The notes under the pieces: generated by a model
What the model was told of the DNA's origin: nothing
Seen by the model: the letters and a program-made list of their open reading frames with translations, nothing else
Database searches by the model: none
Shown: positions 1 to 8,622 of the stretch, piece by piece
Layout: every line of letters begins with the position of its first letter
Position numbering within the stretch: the first letter of the stretch is position 1
Assembly: GCA_947174885.1 (NCBI GenBank)
Contig: CAMWKO010000022.1
Span: forward strand, 1-44,973
Length of the DNA: 44,973 bases
Reading direction: 5' to 3'
Origin: an uncultured Clostridia bacterium
Lineage (GTDB): Bacteria > Bacillota > Clostridia > Lachnospirales > Lachnospiraceae
Position numbers and translations under genes: made by a program

Positions 1-54
1 TGCCTTTGGCAACAAGACTTTTTGAAACTAAAAATAAAAAATACGGAAACTCTA
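1..54. repeat. Family A palindromic repeat, right half, cut by the window edge
   Basis: Bases 1-54 nearly match 24378-24430. Both have a GCC-ttt-GGC mini-hairpin, then GACTTTTTGAA, then an AT-rich arm ending in ATACGGAAACTCT (ATACTGAAACTCT in the other copy). The same arm ends the palindrome at 22667-22736. The copy probably continues to the left of the window. No coding potential is seen here. Confidence 0.7.
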
Positions 55-68
55 TGATGCAAATAGGT

Positions 69-97
69 TTGAAAATCTCTCATGATTGTTCTATAAT
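69..97 (+). promoter_or_regulatory. Predicted sigma-A promoter of the alr-murL-murD2 operon
   Basis: TTGAAA at 69-74 and TATAAT at 92-97 are separated by 17 bases. The expected start of transcription is near 104, about 37 bases upstream of the alr start codon. The only ribosome binding site in between is AAAGGAAG before the ATG at 141. Confidence 0.65.
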
Positions 98-140
98 AAA
101 AAATAATGCCATTATGGTAAAATAAAAGGAAGTAATTACG

Positions 141-1268
141 ATGGAAACATATTCAAGATGTTATGCAACTGTGAATTTAAAGGCAATAGAACACAATATA
201 GATGAAGTCAGAAAAAAAGTTGGTGCAGATACCATGATAATGGCAGTGGTTAAAGCAAATGCTTATGGTCATGGAGCTAAAGAAGTAGCTGATTGCCTAA
301 GGACGAAAGTAGAATACTTTGGAGTTGCGACTATTGAAGAAGCTATAGAGTTAAGAGAAGCAGGAATAGACACTCCTATTCTGATATTGGGATATACATC
401 GCCTAAACAGTTTGAATATGTAATTAAATATAATGTAACACAGACTATATATACATATGAGGACGGATGTTTACTGGATAAGGTGGCAGAGGATATGGGA
501 GGAACCGGAAAATATCATATTGCTATAGATACGGGGATGACCAGAATAGGCTTTTCGGCAGATTACAGAATAGAAGAAAGTATAGAAAATGTACTGTGCC
601 TAAGCAGACTTAAGCATATAGAACTGGAAGGTGCTTTTACACATTTTTCATGTGCGGATATGTATGACAAAACATACTCTTATAAACAAAAAGAAAGATT
701 GCTTGCGTTTTTAAAAGGATGTGAGGAGAAGGGGATAGATATACCTGTTAAGCATGCTTCAAACAGTGCCGGCATAATGGAATTTGATGATATGAATTTT
801 AATATGGTACGTTCGGGTATTATTACTTATGGACTGTATCCGTCTAAAGAAGTAGATATGTCCGGACTGGATCTGATACCGGCAATGGAGTTTAAAACTC
901 ATGTGATAAAGGTTAATGAAGTGCCAAAAGGGGAAAGCATAAGCTATGGAGCTACATATACTACAACTAAGCCTACAAAAGTAGCTACACTTTCGGTGGG
1001 ATATGCAGACGGCTACAAGAGAAGTCTTTCAAATAAAGGCAGGGTCATTATAAATGGCAAATATGCACCTGTTATAGGAAGAGTGTGTATGGACCAGATG
1101 ATGGTGGATGTAAGTGATATTGAGACCGTAAAGGTCGAGGATGTGGCTACATTGTTTGGCAGGGACGGCAGCTTATTTATACCTGTAGAGGAAATAGCAG
1201 ATATGTCATACAGCTTTAACTATGAATATATTTGTTCTATTTCTGAGAGAGTTAAGAGAATATATTAG
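141..1268 (+). CDS. alr: Alanine racemase
   Basis: This cytoplasmic PLP enzyme interconverts L- and D-alanine for the D-Ala-D-Ala end of the peptidoglycan stem. The 375-residue length is normal for Alr. The N-terminal barrel carries the PLP-lysine motif VVKANAYGHG near residues 36-45. The C-terminal part has the family block GRVCMDQMMVDV, and YGATY with the catalytic-tyrosine region lies near residue 268. The ATG at 141 follows AAAGGAAG and matches the usual Alr N terminus. The stop codon is followed after 8 bases by the next gene, whose AGGAGG overlaps the stop, so the two are co-transcribed. Placement next to a D-Glu-forming enzyme fits a D-amino-acid precursor operon. Confidence 0.95.
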   Translation: METYSRCYATVNLKAIEHNIDEVRKKVGADTMIMAVVKANAYGHGAKEVADCLRTKVEYFGVATIEEAIELREAGIDTPILILGYTSPKQFEYVIKYNVTQTIYTYEDGCLLDKVAEDMGGTGKYHIAIDTGMTRIGFSADYRIEESIENVLCLSRLKHIELEGAFTHFSCADMYDKTYSYKQKERLLAFLKGCEEKGIDIPVKHASNSAGIMEFDDMNFNMVRSGIITYGLYPSKEVDMSGLDLIPAMEFKTHVIKVNEVPKGESISYGATYTTTKPTKVATLSVGYADGYKRSLSNKGRVIINGKYAPVIGRVCMDQMMVDVSDIETVKVEDVATLFGRDGSLFIPVEEIADMSYSFNYEYICSISERVKRIY

Positions 1269-1276
1269 GAGGCAGA

Positions 1277-2662
1277 ATGGATAAATATACTGAATATCGT
1301 AAACAATATGAAATATTTAAATACAAAGGCTTTGACCTGAGTGAAGAAAATAATGAAATAAAAGTTGTATATCATTTTGAAATAGAGGGTTTAAGTGAAT
1401 TTAATCCAAAATGGAGCTTCCCAATGGGAATAAACAGCTTAGAGGAGCTTAAAATTAACGGAACTTTTATGAAAATGATTTTCTCGCTTGGTATGGTAGA
1501 GCTTATAAGCTACTGGAAAATATGCTGTCCGAAGAAGGTAATAATATATGGCTATAAACTTTCCGAGGAGCAGATTGACTGGTGGAGAGAACTGTATTTT
1601 TTAGGACTCGGAGAATATTTCTATACAAATAATATTAAGGCAACAATAGAAGATTTTATGGAGATTATATCACTGGGCGAAGATAATAGTATGAAGTGTT
1701 ATCCGCTTGGGGGCAATGCGGGCTGTCTTGTTCCGATAGGAGGAGGAAAGGATTCGTCTGTATCCTTGGAGCTTCTTAGAAAGTCAGGAGAAAATATTAA
1801 ATGCTTTATTATAAATCCCAGAGGTGCAACTCTTAATACTGTTTCTGCAGGGGGGATGGAGAAGAATTTAATAATAGTCCGAAGAACATTGGATAAAAAT
1901 ATGATAGAGCTTAATAAACGTGGATTTTTAAACGGGCATACCCCTTATTCTGCAATAGTAGCATTTTCATCTACCATAACAGCATATCTTCACAATTTAA
2001 AATATATTACATTATCCAATGAAGATAGTGCAAATGAGAGTACTGTAAAGGGGACCGACGTTAATCATCAGTATTCAAAAAGCTTTAAATTTGAAATGGA
2101 TTTTCATAGGTATGAGGAGAAGTATTTAGGAAGTAATACCTTATATTTCAGCCTGCTCCGTCCTTTAAGCGAGCTTCAGATAGCAGGATATTTTGCGACA
2201 CTTAAAGCGTATCATGGTATTTTTAGAAGCTGTAATGTCGGAAGTAAAGAGGATATATGGTGTGGTCACTGCCCTAAGTGTTTGTTTGTTTATTTAATAT
2301 TATCTCCGTTTTTGTCTTTTAAAGAGCTGAATGACATATTTGGAAGTGATATGGCAAACGATATGACCATGAAGGATACACTTGATAAGCTTATCGGAAT
2401 GGTGGAGGAAAAGCCGTTTGAATGTGTCGGGAGCAGAGACGAAGTCAATACCGCCATATGCATGACAATCAGAAAATATAAAAAAAGCGAAGAAGTGTTG
2501 CCGTATTTATTTGAATATTATATGACGACTCCTTTTTATAATGAATATATAGATAAAGAAAATACTTACTTTGACAAATTTAATGAAGAAAATTTATTGC
2601 CGGATAAGTTTAGACAGCTGGTGTATAGTGAAGTGGTTGAGGGATTAAAGAAAGGAATATAA
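1277..2662 (+). CDS. murL: MurL-type UDP-MurNAc-L-Ala-L-Glu epimerase
   Basis: The 461-residue cytoplasmic protein has a PP-loop-like nucleotide motif, GGGKDSS at residues 155-161, and a cysteine cluster, CGHCPKC at 329-335. No signal peptide or membrane segment is seen. MurL enzymes are known to use ATP, releasing AMP and pyrophosphate, to invert the terminal L-Glu of UDP-MurNAc-L-Ala-L-Glu to D-Glu. A PP-loop fits that chemistry. The call rests on this motif, the length, and the adjacent MurD-type ligase and alanine racemase. The gene lies 8 bases after alr and 7 bases before the ligase. An unrelated PP-loop enzyme (amidating or thiolating) is the main alternative. Confidence 0.75.
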   Translation: MDKYTEYRKQYEIFKYKGFDLSEENNEIKVVYHFEIEGLSEFNPKWSFPMGINSLEELKINGTFMKMIFSLGMVELISYWKICCPKKVIIYGYKLSEEQIDWWRELYFLGLGEYFYTNNIKATIEDFMEIISLGEDNSMKCYPLGGNAGCLVPIGGGKDSSVSLELLRKSGENIKCFIINPRGATLNTVSAGGMEKNLIIVRRTLDKNMIELNKRGFLNGHTPYSAIVAFSSTITAYLHNLKYITLSNEDSANESTVKGTDVNHQYSKSFKFEMDFHRYEEKYLGSNTLYFSLLRPLSELQIAGYFATLKAYHGIFRSCNVGSKEDIWCGHCPKCLFVYLILSPFLSFKELNDIFGSDMANDMTMKDTLDKLIGMVEEKPFECVGSRDEVNTAICMTIRKYKKSEEVLPYLFEYYMTTPFYNEYIDKENTYFDKFNEENLLPDKFRQLVYSEVVEGLKKGI

Positions 2663-2669
2663 GCTGTTT

Positions 2670-4070
2670 ATGAAAGAATTACTGAAGTCCTATATAAATG
2701 GTAAAAAGGTTGCGGTTTTAGGCTTTGGAAGAGAGGGAAAATCCACGCTTAAAAAACTGTTGCAAATCGGAGGATTTGAAAAACTCGATATTCTTGATTT
2801 GAATTATATTAAGAGAGAAGCTGTAGATGAGATATTGACAGAGGTGAATAAGAACATATCTATAACTCTGATATGTGGGGAAAACTATCAAAAGAATTTG
2901 GACGGATATGATATTGTTATAAAGAGTCCGGGCATAGTTCTGGACAAAAATATTGACACATATACCTGTGAGATTACAAGCCAGACGGAAATATTTTTTG
3001 AAAAATATAAAAAGCAAATCATAGGAATTACCGGAACTAAAGGAAAAAGCACCACCACCACTCTTATTTATCATATATTAAAAAATGCCGGATATGACAC
3101 TGTTCTGGCAGGAAATATTGGAATACCGGCATTTGATATTGAGGAGGATATACATGAGAATACGACGATTGTATTTGAGATGTCTTCCCATATGCTGGAG
3201 TATATGAAAGTGTCACCGCATATTGGTGTGCTTATGAATATTTACGAGGAGCATTTAGACCACTATGGAACTATGGAAAAATATATAGCGGCTAAGAAAA
3301 ATATATATTTAAATCAGGAGCAGGAAGATATATGCTTTATAAACAGTCAGATAGAAGATGAGTCTGAATCAAAGCATATACCTGTTGTTTCAGGAGATTT
3401 TTTTGAACATGCCAAAACAGAGGATAGAGATTTACTCTTAATTATACATAGTCATATTGAGTTTAAATATGAAGATAAAATATATAAGTATGATATTCCT
3501 AAAGATGATATTAAGCTTGTGGGAGAGCATAACTACTTTGATGTGGCAGTGGCATATGGAATTTTAAAATATATAGGTATGCAGGATAAGGACTTTGAGA
3601 GCGGTCTGGTCAGCTACAATCCTTTACCGCACCGATTACAGCCTATTGGGGTGATAAATGGTGTGAAGTATTATGATGATTCAATATCTACAATTTGTGA
3701 TACTACCATAAATGCCTTGAACAGTGTTGGAGATGCGGCAACAGTATTAATTGGAGGAATGGACCGTGGCATAGATTATAGTGAGCTTATAGAATATCTA
3801 AGTGAAAGCACTGTAGAAAATATTATACTGATGTATGAGACGGGAAGTAGAATATATGACGAAATAAAGAATAAATTTCCTGATTTCAAAAACATAGAGC
3901 GTATTGTAAGGACGTCGGATTTGGAGGAGGCAGTAAAAGTTGCGGTAAAGGTGACAAAACCGGGAAAAAGCTGTGTTTTATCTCCGGCGGCTGCATCTTA
4001 TGGATATTTTAAAAATTTTGAGGAGAGAGGTAATAGATTTTCTCAATTAGTGAATTTGTACAAAAAATAA
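2670..4070 (+). CDS. murD2: MurD2-type UDP-MurNAc-L-alanine--L-glutamate ligase
   Basis: This cytoplasmic Mur ligase of 466 residues adds glutamate to UDP-MurNAc-L-Ala using ATP. The N-terminal Rossmann part has VAVLGFGREG (residues 14-23). The ATP loop GTKGKSTTT lies at 122-130. The central domain has MNIYEEHLDHYG, and a C-terminal domain of normal size follows. Ordinary MurD uses D-Glu. MurD2 enzymes paired with MurL use L-Glu, and the direct murL neighbour makes this the likelier specificity. That is inference, because substrate choice cannot be read from the sequence here. The start codon has only a moderate site, AAAGGAA, 12 bases upstream and inside the end of murL, which suggests translational coupling. 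Confidence 0.8.
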   Translation: MKELLKSYINGKKVAVLGFGREGKSTLKKLLQIGGFEKLDILDLNYIKREAVDEILTEVNKNISITLICGENYQKNLDGYDIVIKSPGIVLDKNIDTYTCEITSQTEIFFEKYKKQIIGITGTKGKSTTTTLIYHILKNAGYDTVLAGNIGIPAFDIEEDIHENTTIVFEMSSHMLEYMKVSPHIGVLMNIYEEHLDHYGTMEKYIAAKKNIYLNQEQEDICFINSQIEDESESKHIPVVSGDFFEHAKTEDRDLLLIIHSHIEFKYEDKIYKYDIPKDDIKLVGEHNYFDVAVAYGILKYIGMQDKDFESGLVSYNPLPHRLQPIGVINGVKYYDDSISTICDTTINALNSVGDAATVLIGGMDRGIDYSELIEYLSESTVENIILMYETGSRIYDEIKNKFPDFKNIERIVRTSDLEEAVKVAVKVTKPGKSCVLSPAAASYGYFKNFEERGNRFSQLVNLYKK

Positions 4071-4243
4071 TAAACCAAACAAACTGTGAAAATTCAGAAA
4101 AATGTTGTATATTTAAGATTAATATAGGAAAATTTAGAAGCCGTACAATATATGGTATAATACGAGCATCAACTACCATATTATGTATTGTGAAATATGA
4201 ATAAAAAAATCCGTTTTTTAAAGGATTTTTAGTAAAAAAATAT

Positions 4244-4271
4244 TTGATTTTATATTAAAAAATGTTATAAT
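4244..4271 (+). promoter_or_regulatory. Predicted sigma-A promoter of the pilus operon
   Basis: TTGATT (4244-4249) and TATAAT (4266-4271) are separated by 16 bases. Transcription would start near 4278, leaving a leader of about 190 bases that contains the family B hairpins before pilB. The long structured leader could host post-transcriptional control, but no known element was recognised. Confidence 0.55.
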
Positions 4272-4284
4272 ACATATAGTAAAT

Positions 4285-4355
4285 CATAAAATTGTGAAGC
4301 GATTTTGTGGGTCGGGTGAATAAAGCGGAGTTTTATTCACAAAGGCATTAAACCA
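4285..4355 (+). repeat. Family B structured repeat, copy 1
   Basis: Two hairpins lie in a row. CATAAAATTG (4285-4294) pairs with CGATTTTGTG (4300-4309) around TGAAG. GTGAATAAA (4316-4324) pairs with TTTATTCAC (4332-4340). The tail GGCATTAAACCA resembles AGCATTATACCA in copy 2 at 26145-26214. Paired positions differ between copies while pairing is kept. Confidence 0.65.
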
Positions 4356-4466
4356 TATATGTGTGGTATACAGCTTTTTTGTTTGGTTATTTTATAATTC
4401 ATGATAAGAATGTTTATGAATTATACACTTTTATTTTATTAACTTTAGCATAAAGGGGACATTGAG

Positions 4467-6197
4467 ATGGCTGGATTTAGAACCAGAATTAGATTAGGTG
4501 ATGTTCTTGTACAAAAGGGCATTATCACAGATGAACAACTTACACAGGCACTTGAAGAACAGAAACGTGTTGGTGGAATGCTTGGTGAGGTTATGGTGAC
4601 ACTGGGAATTGTTTCTGAAAATGCCCTTGTAGACACCTTATGCGAGCAGCTGGGGATTGAGTATTTGGATTTAAGAAAGGTCGATAATATTCCGGATGAC
4701 ATAATTGCGCTTATACCGGAGGATCTGATTAGAAAATATGTCATCATGCCGGTAAAGATGTCGAGCACACAGATGAATACATTAGTGGTGGCTATGGCAG
4801 ACCCGATGAATATCTTTGCTGTTGACGATTTGGCTATTGTTACGGGACTTCAGATTGAACCTGTGCTTAGCACTACATCTCAGATTAAGGCGAAGACGGA
4901 TGCTGTATTTGGACAGCAGCAGGCTCACAGTATTGCAGAACAGTACAAAAAAGAGCAGGATGCTTATTTTAATGATGGTAAGAAAAAAGATGAAAATGCA
5001 GAGGATGAGGCACGTAAAGAAGATGTTGATAACTCACCTATTGTTCTTTTGGTAAAGGGAGTTATTGAACAGGCGGTCAGACAGAGAGCCAGTGACGTAC
5101 ATATTGAAGCGTTTGAATATAATGTAAAGGTTCGTTATCGTGTTGACGGTGCTCTTAGAGAGATAGTTCAGTATGATAAGGCATTGTATAGTGCTATCAT
5201 AGCCCGTATTAAGATTATCTCAGGTATGGATATATCGGAGAAGAGAAAACCACAGGATGGTCGTATTACCCAGATGGTTGACAGAAAGGAATATGATATC
5301 CGTGTTTCTTGCTTGCCTACAGTTTTTGGCGAAAAGGTAGTTATGCGTATTGCTTCCAAGGAAGGCTTTAACAAGAACAAAAAGGATTTGGGTCTCAGAC
5401 CGGAGGATTTGGTATTGTTTGACAATATTCTGAAAAATCCAAATGGTATTATTCTTGTTACGGGACCTACAGGTAGTGGTAAGTCTACAACACTTTATAC
5501 CGCACTTAGCGAGCTTAATACGGAAGATGTAAACATTATTACCGTAGAAGATCCGGTAGAAGCAAATATTGACGGTATCAATCAGGTTCATGTAAACCCG
5601 AAGGCGAATCTTACATTTGCCAGTGCCCTTCGTTCTATTTTGCGACAGGATCCGGATATTATCATGATTGGTGAGATACGTGATAATGAAACTGCAGGTA
5701 TAGCTGTTAAGGCGGCTATTACAGGACATTTGGTTGTAAGCACGCTACATACAAACAGTACGGCTGCAACGGTAGGACGTCTTATAGATATGGGTATTGA
5801 ACCATATCTGCTTGGAGATTCGCTGGTAGGTATTTTGGCACAACGTCTTGTCAGAAGACTTTGCCCGGAATGTAAAAAGCCGGTTGCGGCCACACCGGAT
5901 GATATCAGAAAGATGGGACTTGGAAATATAGAAAATCTGACTATATATGAGCCGGGAGGATGCCCTGCCTGTGACAACTCAGGATACAGAGGACGTATCG
6001 GTATATATGAAATCCTTACCGTTACAGCGACAATAAAGAGACTGATAGCAAAAAATGCTACAGCAGAAGAAATAAAGAAAGCAGCTGAGCAGGAAGGTAT
6101 GAGTTCACTTAGAACTTCTGCCGCAAAGTATGTTAGAGAAGGAGTTACTTCTGTAGCAGAAATGATGAAAGCAACATACAGCGCAGATGAGGATTAA
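4467..6197 (+). CDS. pilB: Type IV pilus extension ATPase PilB
   Basis: This cytoplasmic hexameric ATPase drives pilin polymerisation. The 576-residue length is typical. Residues 8-70 form an MshEN-type N domain with two related halves (RLGDVLVQKG then GGMLGEVMVTLG), a module known to bind cyclic di-GMP in some PilB and MshE proteins. An acidic linker follows near 170-185. The catalytic part has Walker A GPTGSGKST (333-341), the Asp box TVEDPVEAN, Walker B IIMIGEIRD and the His box TGHLVVSTLHT. A zinc site of two CxxC pairs lies at 466/469 and 499/502. The ATG follows AAAGGGGAC. pilT begins 3 bases after the stop. Confidence 0.95.
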   Translation: MAGFRTRIRLGDVLVQKGIITDEQLTQALEEQKRVGGMLGEVMVTLGIVSENALVDTLCEQLGIEYLDLRKVDNIPDDIIALIPEDLIRKYVIMPVKMSSTQMNTLVVAMADPMNIFAVDDLAIVTGLQIEPVLSTTSQIKAKTDAVFGQQQAHSIAEQYKKEQDAYFNDGKKKDENAEDEARKEDVDNSPIVLLVKGVIEQAVRQRASDVHIEAFEYNVKVRYRVDGALREIVQYDKALYSAIIARIKIISGMDISEKRKPQDGRITQMVDRKEYDIRVSCLPTVFGEKVVMRIASKEGFNKNKKDLGLRPEDLVLFDNILKNPNGIILVTGPTGSGKSTTLYTALSELNTEDVNIITVEDPVEANIDGINQVHVNPKANLTFASALRSILRQDPDIIMIGEIRDNETAGIAVKAAITGHLVVSTLHTNSTAATVGRLIDMGIEPYLLGDSLVGILAQRLVRRLCPECKKPVAATPDDIRKMGLGNIENLTIYEPGGCPACDNSGYRGRIGIYEILTVTATIKRLIAKNATAEEIKKAAEQEGMSSLRTSAAKYVREGVTSVAEMMKATYSADED

Positions 6198-6200
6198 AGT

Positions 6201-7256
6201 ATGATAACAATTAAAGAGATTCTTACGGTGGCTAAAGAGAACAAAGCTTCAGATATACATATTGCAGTAGGTATACCACCAAAGATGAGAGTCCATGGAG
6301 ATTTGATGAACATGAACTATCCGGTACTTTCAAAGATGGATACAGATACAATTATCAAATCTACCATGAATGAGCGTCAGCTTGAGGTGTTAGAAGAAAA
6401 AGGCGAAGTGGACTTTTCGTTCTCGCTGGCAAGTGTAGGACGATTCAGAGTAAATGTATTTAAACAAAGAGGTGCGTTATCAGCAGCCCTTCGTCTTGTG
6501 AATACTATTATTCCAAGACCTGAGGATTTAGGCGTACCGCCATCAGTTGTAAATCTCTATAAGAAAAAGAGAGGTCTGGTATTGGTTACAGGACCTACAG
6601 GTAGTGGTAAGTCTACAACTCTTGCTTCTATTATAAATATGGTAAATGAAAATTTACCGGGACATATTATTACTTTGGAGGACCCTATAGAATATTTACA
6701 TTCGCATAAGATGTCTACTGTAAACCAAAGAGAAATCGGAATGGACTCGTTATCTTATGAAAATGCATTAAGAGCGGCCCTCCGTGAAGATCCGGATGTT
6801 ATTCTTGTAGGAGAAATGCGTGACCTTGAGACGATTTCCATTGCTATTACAGCAGCAGAAACAGGTCATTTGGTATTTTCCACATTACATACAATAGGTG
6901 CAGCGGCTACTATTGATCGTGTTATCGATGTGTTTCCGCCACATCAGCAGCAGCAGATCAGGATACAGCTTGCAATGGTATTAGAGGCTGTTATATCGCA
7001 GCAGCTTATGCCTACGGCAGACGGTCAGGGACGAGTTGCAGCGTTTGAGGTGCTTCATTCGACACCTGCTATTAAGAACCTTATCCGTGAGAATAAGACT
7101 TTCCAGATTGCATCTACGATGCAGACTAATAAAAAGCTGGGTATGCAGACTATGGATGATTCGTTATTCTATTTATATGCACAAGGCATTATTTCAAGAG
7201 ATACAGCTCTTAATTATGCACAGGACCAGCAGGCATTAGAAAAGAAATTGTACTAA
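6201..7256 (+). CDS. pilT: Type IV pilus retraction ATPase PilT
   Basis: PilT powers pilus disassembly and twitching. The 351 residues match the family's usual size. Walker A GPTGSGKST begins at residue 131. The Asp box is LEDPIEY, Walker B is VILVGEMRD and the His box is TGHLVFSTLHT. The PilT-specific C-terminal AIKNLIRE motif, known to be needed for retraction, is present and separates it from PilB and PilU. It lacks the MshEN and zinc regions of the upstream PilB. Having both motors in one operon predicts a dynamic, retractable pilus rather than a static secretion pseudopilus. Confidence 0.95.
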   Translation: MITIKEILTVAKENKASDIHIAVGIPPKMRVHGDLMNMNYPVLSKMDTDTIIKSTMNERQLEVLEEKGEVDFSFSLASVGRFRVNVFKQRGALSAALRLVNTIIPRPEDLGVPPSVVNLYKKKRGLVLVTGPTGSGKSTTLASIINMVNENLPGHIITLEDPIEYLHSHKMSTVNQREIGMDSLSYENALRAALREDPDVILVGEMRDLETISIAITAAETGHLVFSTLHTIGAAATIDRVIDVFPPHQQQQIRIQLAMVLEAVISQQLMPTADGQGRVAAFEVLHSTPAIKNLIRENKTFQIASTMQTNKKLGMQTMDDSLFYLYAQGIISRDTALNYAQDQQALEKKLY

Positions 7257-7271
7257 GAAAAGAGGTATGAG

Positions 7272-8483
7272 ATGGCACAGTTTTTATATGAAGCCGTTGA
7301 CGCAAACGGAAAAACCCAAAAATCTAATATAGAAGCCGAAACTGTGGAAAAGGCTCGTAGTATGTTGAGGAATGACGGTCTTACAGTTATAAAAATCGGC
7401 GAAGCCGGTCTTTTAAATAAGGATATTAATTTCAGTCTTGGCAAGAAAAAGTTAAAGCCAAGAGATTTGAGTGTATTCTGTAGGCAGTTCCTTAGTATTT
7501 TAAAAGCTGGTGTTAGTATGATACCGGCATTGGGAATGCTTGAGGACCAGACAGAAAACAAGACATTAAAAGAAGCTATTAAGTCAGTTAAAGATAATGT
7601 TGAAAAGGGTGATACCTTGTCAACAGCTATGAAAAAGCAGGAGGGAGTATTCCCGTCAATCCTTTTAAATATGATTACGGCAGGTGAGTCTTCAGGTAGT
7701 TTGGAGGTATCACTTGAAAGAATGAGTACACACTTTGAAAAGGATGCAAGAATAAAGGGTATGGTTAAGAAAGCTTTTATGTATCCCGTAGTACTTATAA
7801 TAGTTATGATTGCAATCGTTATTATAATGCTTACATTTGTTATACCGCAGTTTGAGAGTATGTTTGATGATCTTGGTTCGGAGTTGCCGGCGTTTACAAA
7901 AGCTGCCCTTGCGATGAGTGAGTCACTACAGGAAAACTGGATTATATGGGTTATAGCCATAGTAGCTATAGTAGTTGCATATAAGATTTATGCTGCTACA
8001 CCTAACGGTTCAAGAGTATTATCTACTCTTAAACTTAAAATACCGGTATTCGGACCACTGTCTACAAAGACAGCCTGTGCCAGATTTACAAGAACATTAT
8101 CAACACTTATGGCATCGGGTATGCCGCTTATAGATTCCATAAATATATGTGCAAAGGTATTGGATAATGTACTATACAAGGATGCCCTTGCAGAAACTGC
8201 AAAGCAGGTAGAAAGAGGTGTACCTCTTACAACTCCGCTTGCGAAGTCGGGACTTTTCCCTAATATGGTTATCCATATGATAAATATCGGTGAAGAAACC
8301 GGTAATATGGAAGAAATGCTTACAAACGTAGCAAATTATTATGATGAAGAAGTAGAGATGACTACACAGCAGGCAACAGCCCTCATGGAGCCGCTTATTA
8401 TTGTAGTCATGGCAGTTGTAGTATGTTTACTTATAGCTGTTATCTACGGACCAATGATGCAGATGTACAACGACATTGGTTAA
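7272..8483 (+). CDS. pilC: Type IV pilus platform protein PilC
   Basis: This polytopic membrane protein transmits motor movement to pilin subunits. The 403 residues contain two GspF-type cytoplasmic domains. The first (about 65-170) holds FCRQFLSILKAGVSM, and its counterpart FTRTLSTLMASGMPL lies near 272-286. Membrane segments are at about 171-193, 223-241 and 374-397, the normal arrangement. An N-terminal cytoplasmic stretch of about 60 residues precedes them. The ATG has AAAGAGG upstream, and the gap from pilT is 15 bases. A 138-base hairpin-rich gap follows before the pilin. Confidence 0.93.
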   Translation: MAQFLYEAVDANGKTQKSNIEAETVEKARSMLRNDGLTVIKIGEAGLLNKDINFSLGKKKLKPRDLSVFCRQFLSILKAGVSMIPALGMLEDQTENKTLKEAIKSVKDNVEKGDTLSTAMKKQEGVFPSILLNMITAGESSGSLEVSLERMSTHFEKDARIKGMVKKAFMYPVVLIIVMIAIVIIMLTFVIPQFESMFDDLGSELPAFTKAALAMSESLQENWIIWVIAIVAIVVAYKIYAATPNGSRVLSTLKLKIPVFGPLSTKTACARFTRTLSTLMASGMPLIDSINICAKVLDNVLYKDALAETAKQVERGVPLTTPLAKSGLFPNMVIHMINIGEETGNMEEMLTNVANYYDEEVEMTTQQATALMEPLIIVVMAVVVCLLIAVIYGPMMQMYNDIG

Positions 8484-8622
8484 AATCATCGGGTTATTTG
8501 AAAACCGATGTGCTCGTACATAAAGTCATACAGTGATTTTATGGTACAATTACAACGGATATACTCATCAGGAGCCGAGCCTGATGGTTATCAAATATAT
8601 TAAATAAAAAGGAGAAAAAGAA
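8484..8622 (+). promoter_or_regulatory. Pilin leader: predicted internal promoter and 5' hairpin
   Basis: An extended -10 box, TGGTACAAT (8542-8550), lies downstream of a family B hairpin. No good -35 is visible. If used, transcription starts near 8557, and the transcript would begin with a strong stem: CATCAGG (8566-8572) against CCTGATG (8580-8586). No T-run follows, so it is not a terminator. A further hairpin, ATCGG/CCGAT, lies at 8487-8509. The ribosome binding site AAAGGAG is at about 8608-8614. A separate, stabilised pilin transcript is inferred. Confidence 0.45.
8519..8543 (+). repeat. Family B hairpin, copy 3 (first hairpin only)
   Basis: CATAAAGTCA pairs with TGATTTTATG around TACAG, giving ten pairs with one G-T. 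It corresponds to the first hairpin of the copies at 4285 and 26145. The second hairpin is absent. Confidence 0.55.

Larger units (their letters stand above)
4071..4466. other. Intergenic region upstream of the pilus locus
   Basis: This 396-base AT-rich gap has no coding frame I would support. It holds an extended -10 box (TGGTATAAT, 4153-4161) with only a weak -35, a better promoter at 4244-4271, and a family B repeat at 4285-4355. Then come a short inverted repeat (ACCA/TGGT, near 4351-4367) and a T-run at 4375-4380. I see no clear terminator for murD2 and no match to the core of either c-di-GMP riboswitch class. Confidence 0.5.

Noticed and set aside
4278-4466. Possible c-di-GMP riboswitch in the pilB leader
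   Set aside because: Clostridial pilus genes can have one, so I looked for the class I and class II cores. The conserved joining segments are absent and the visible hairpins match the family B repeat instead.
5220-5977. Long minus-strand frames opposite pilB (129 and 169 residues)
   Set aside because: They are antisense to the conserved ATPase core, overlap each other, and lack ribosome sites and recognisable motifs.
7253-7960. 235-residue minus-strand frame opposite pilC
   Set aside because: The plus strand encodes a clear GspF/PilC protein. The minus frame arises from the strong codon bias and has no family features.
8566-8590. Hairpin before pilA as a terminator of pilB-pilT-pilC
   Set aside because: No T-run follows CCTGATG, so intrinsic termination is unlikely.
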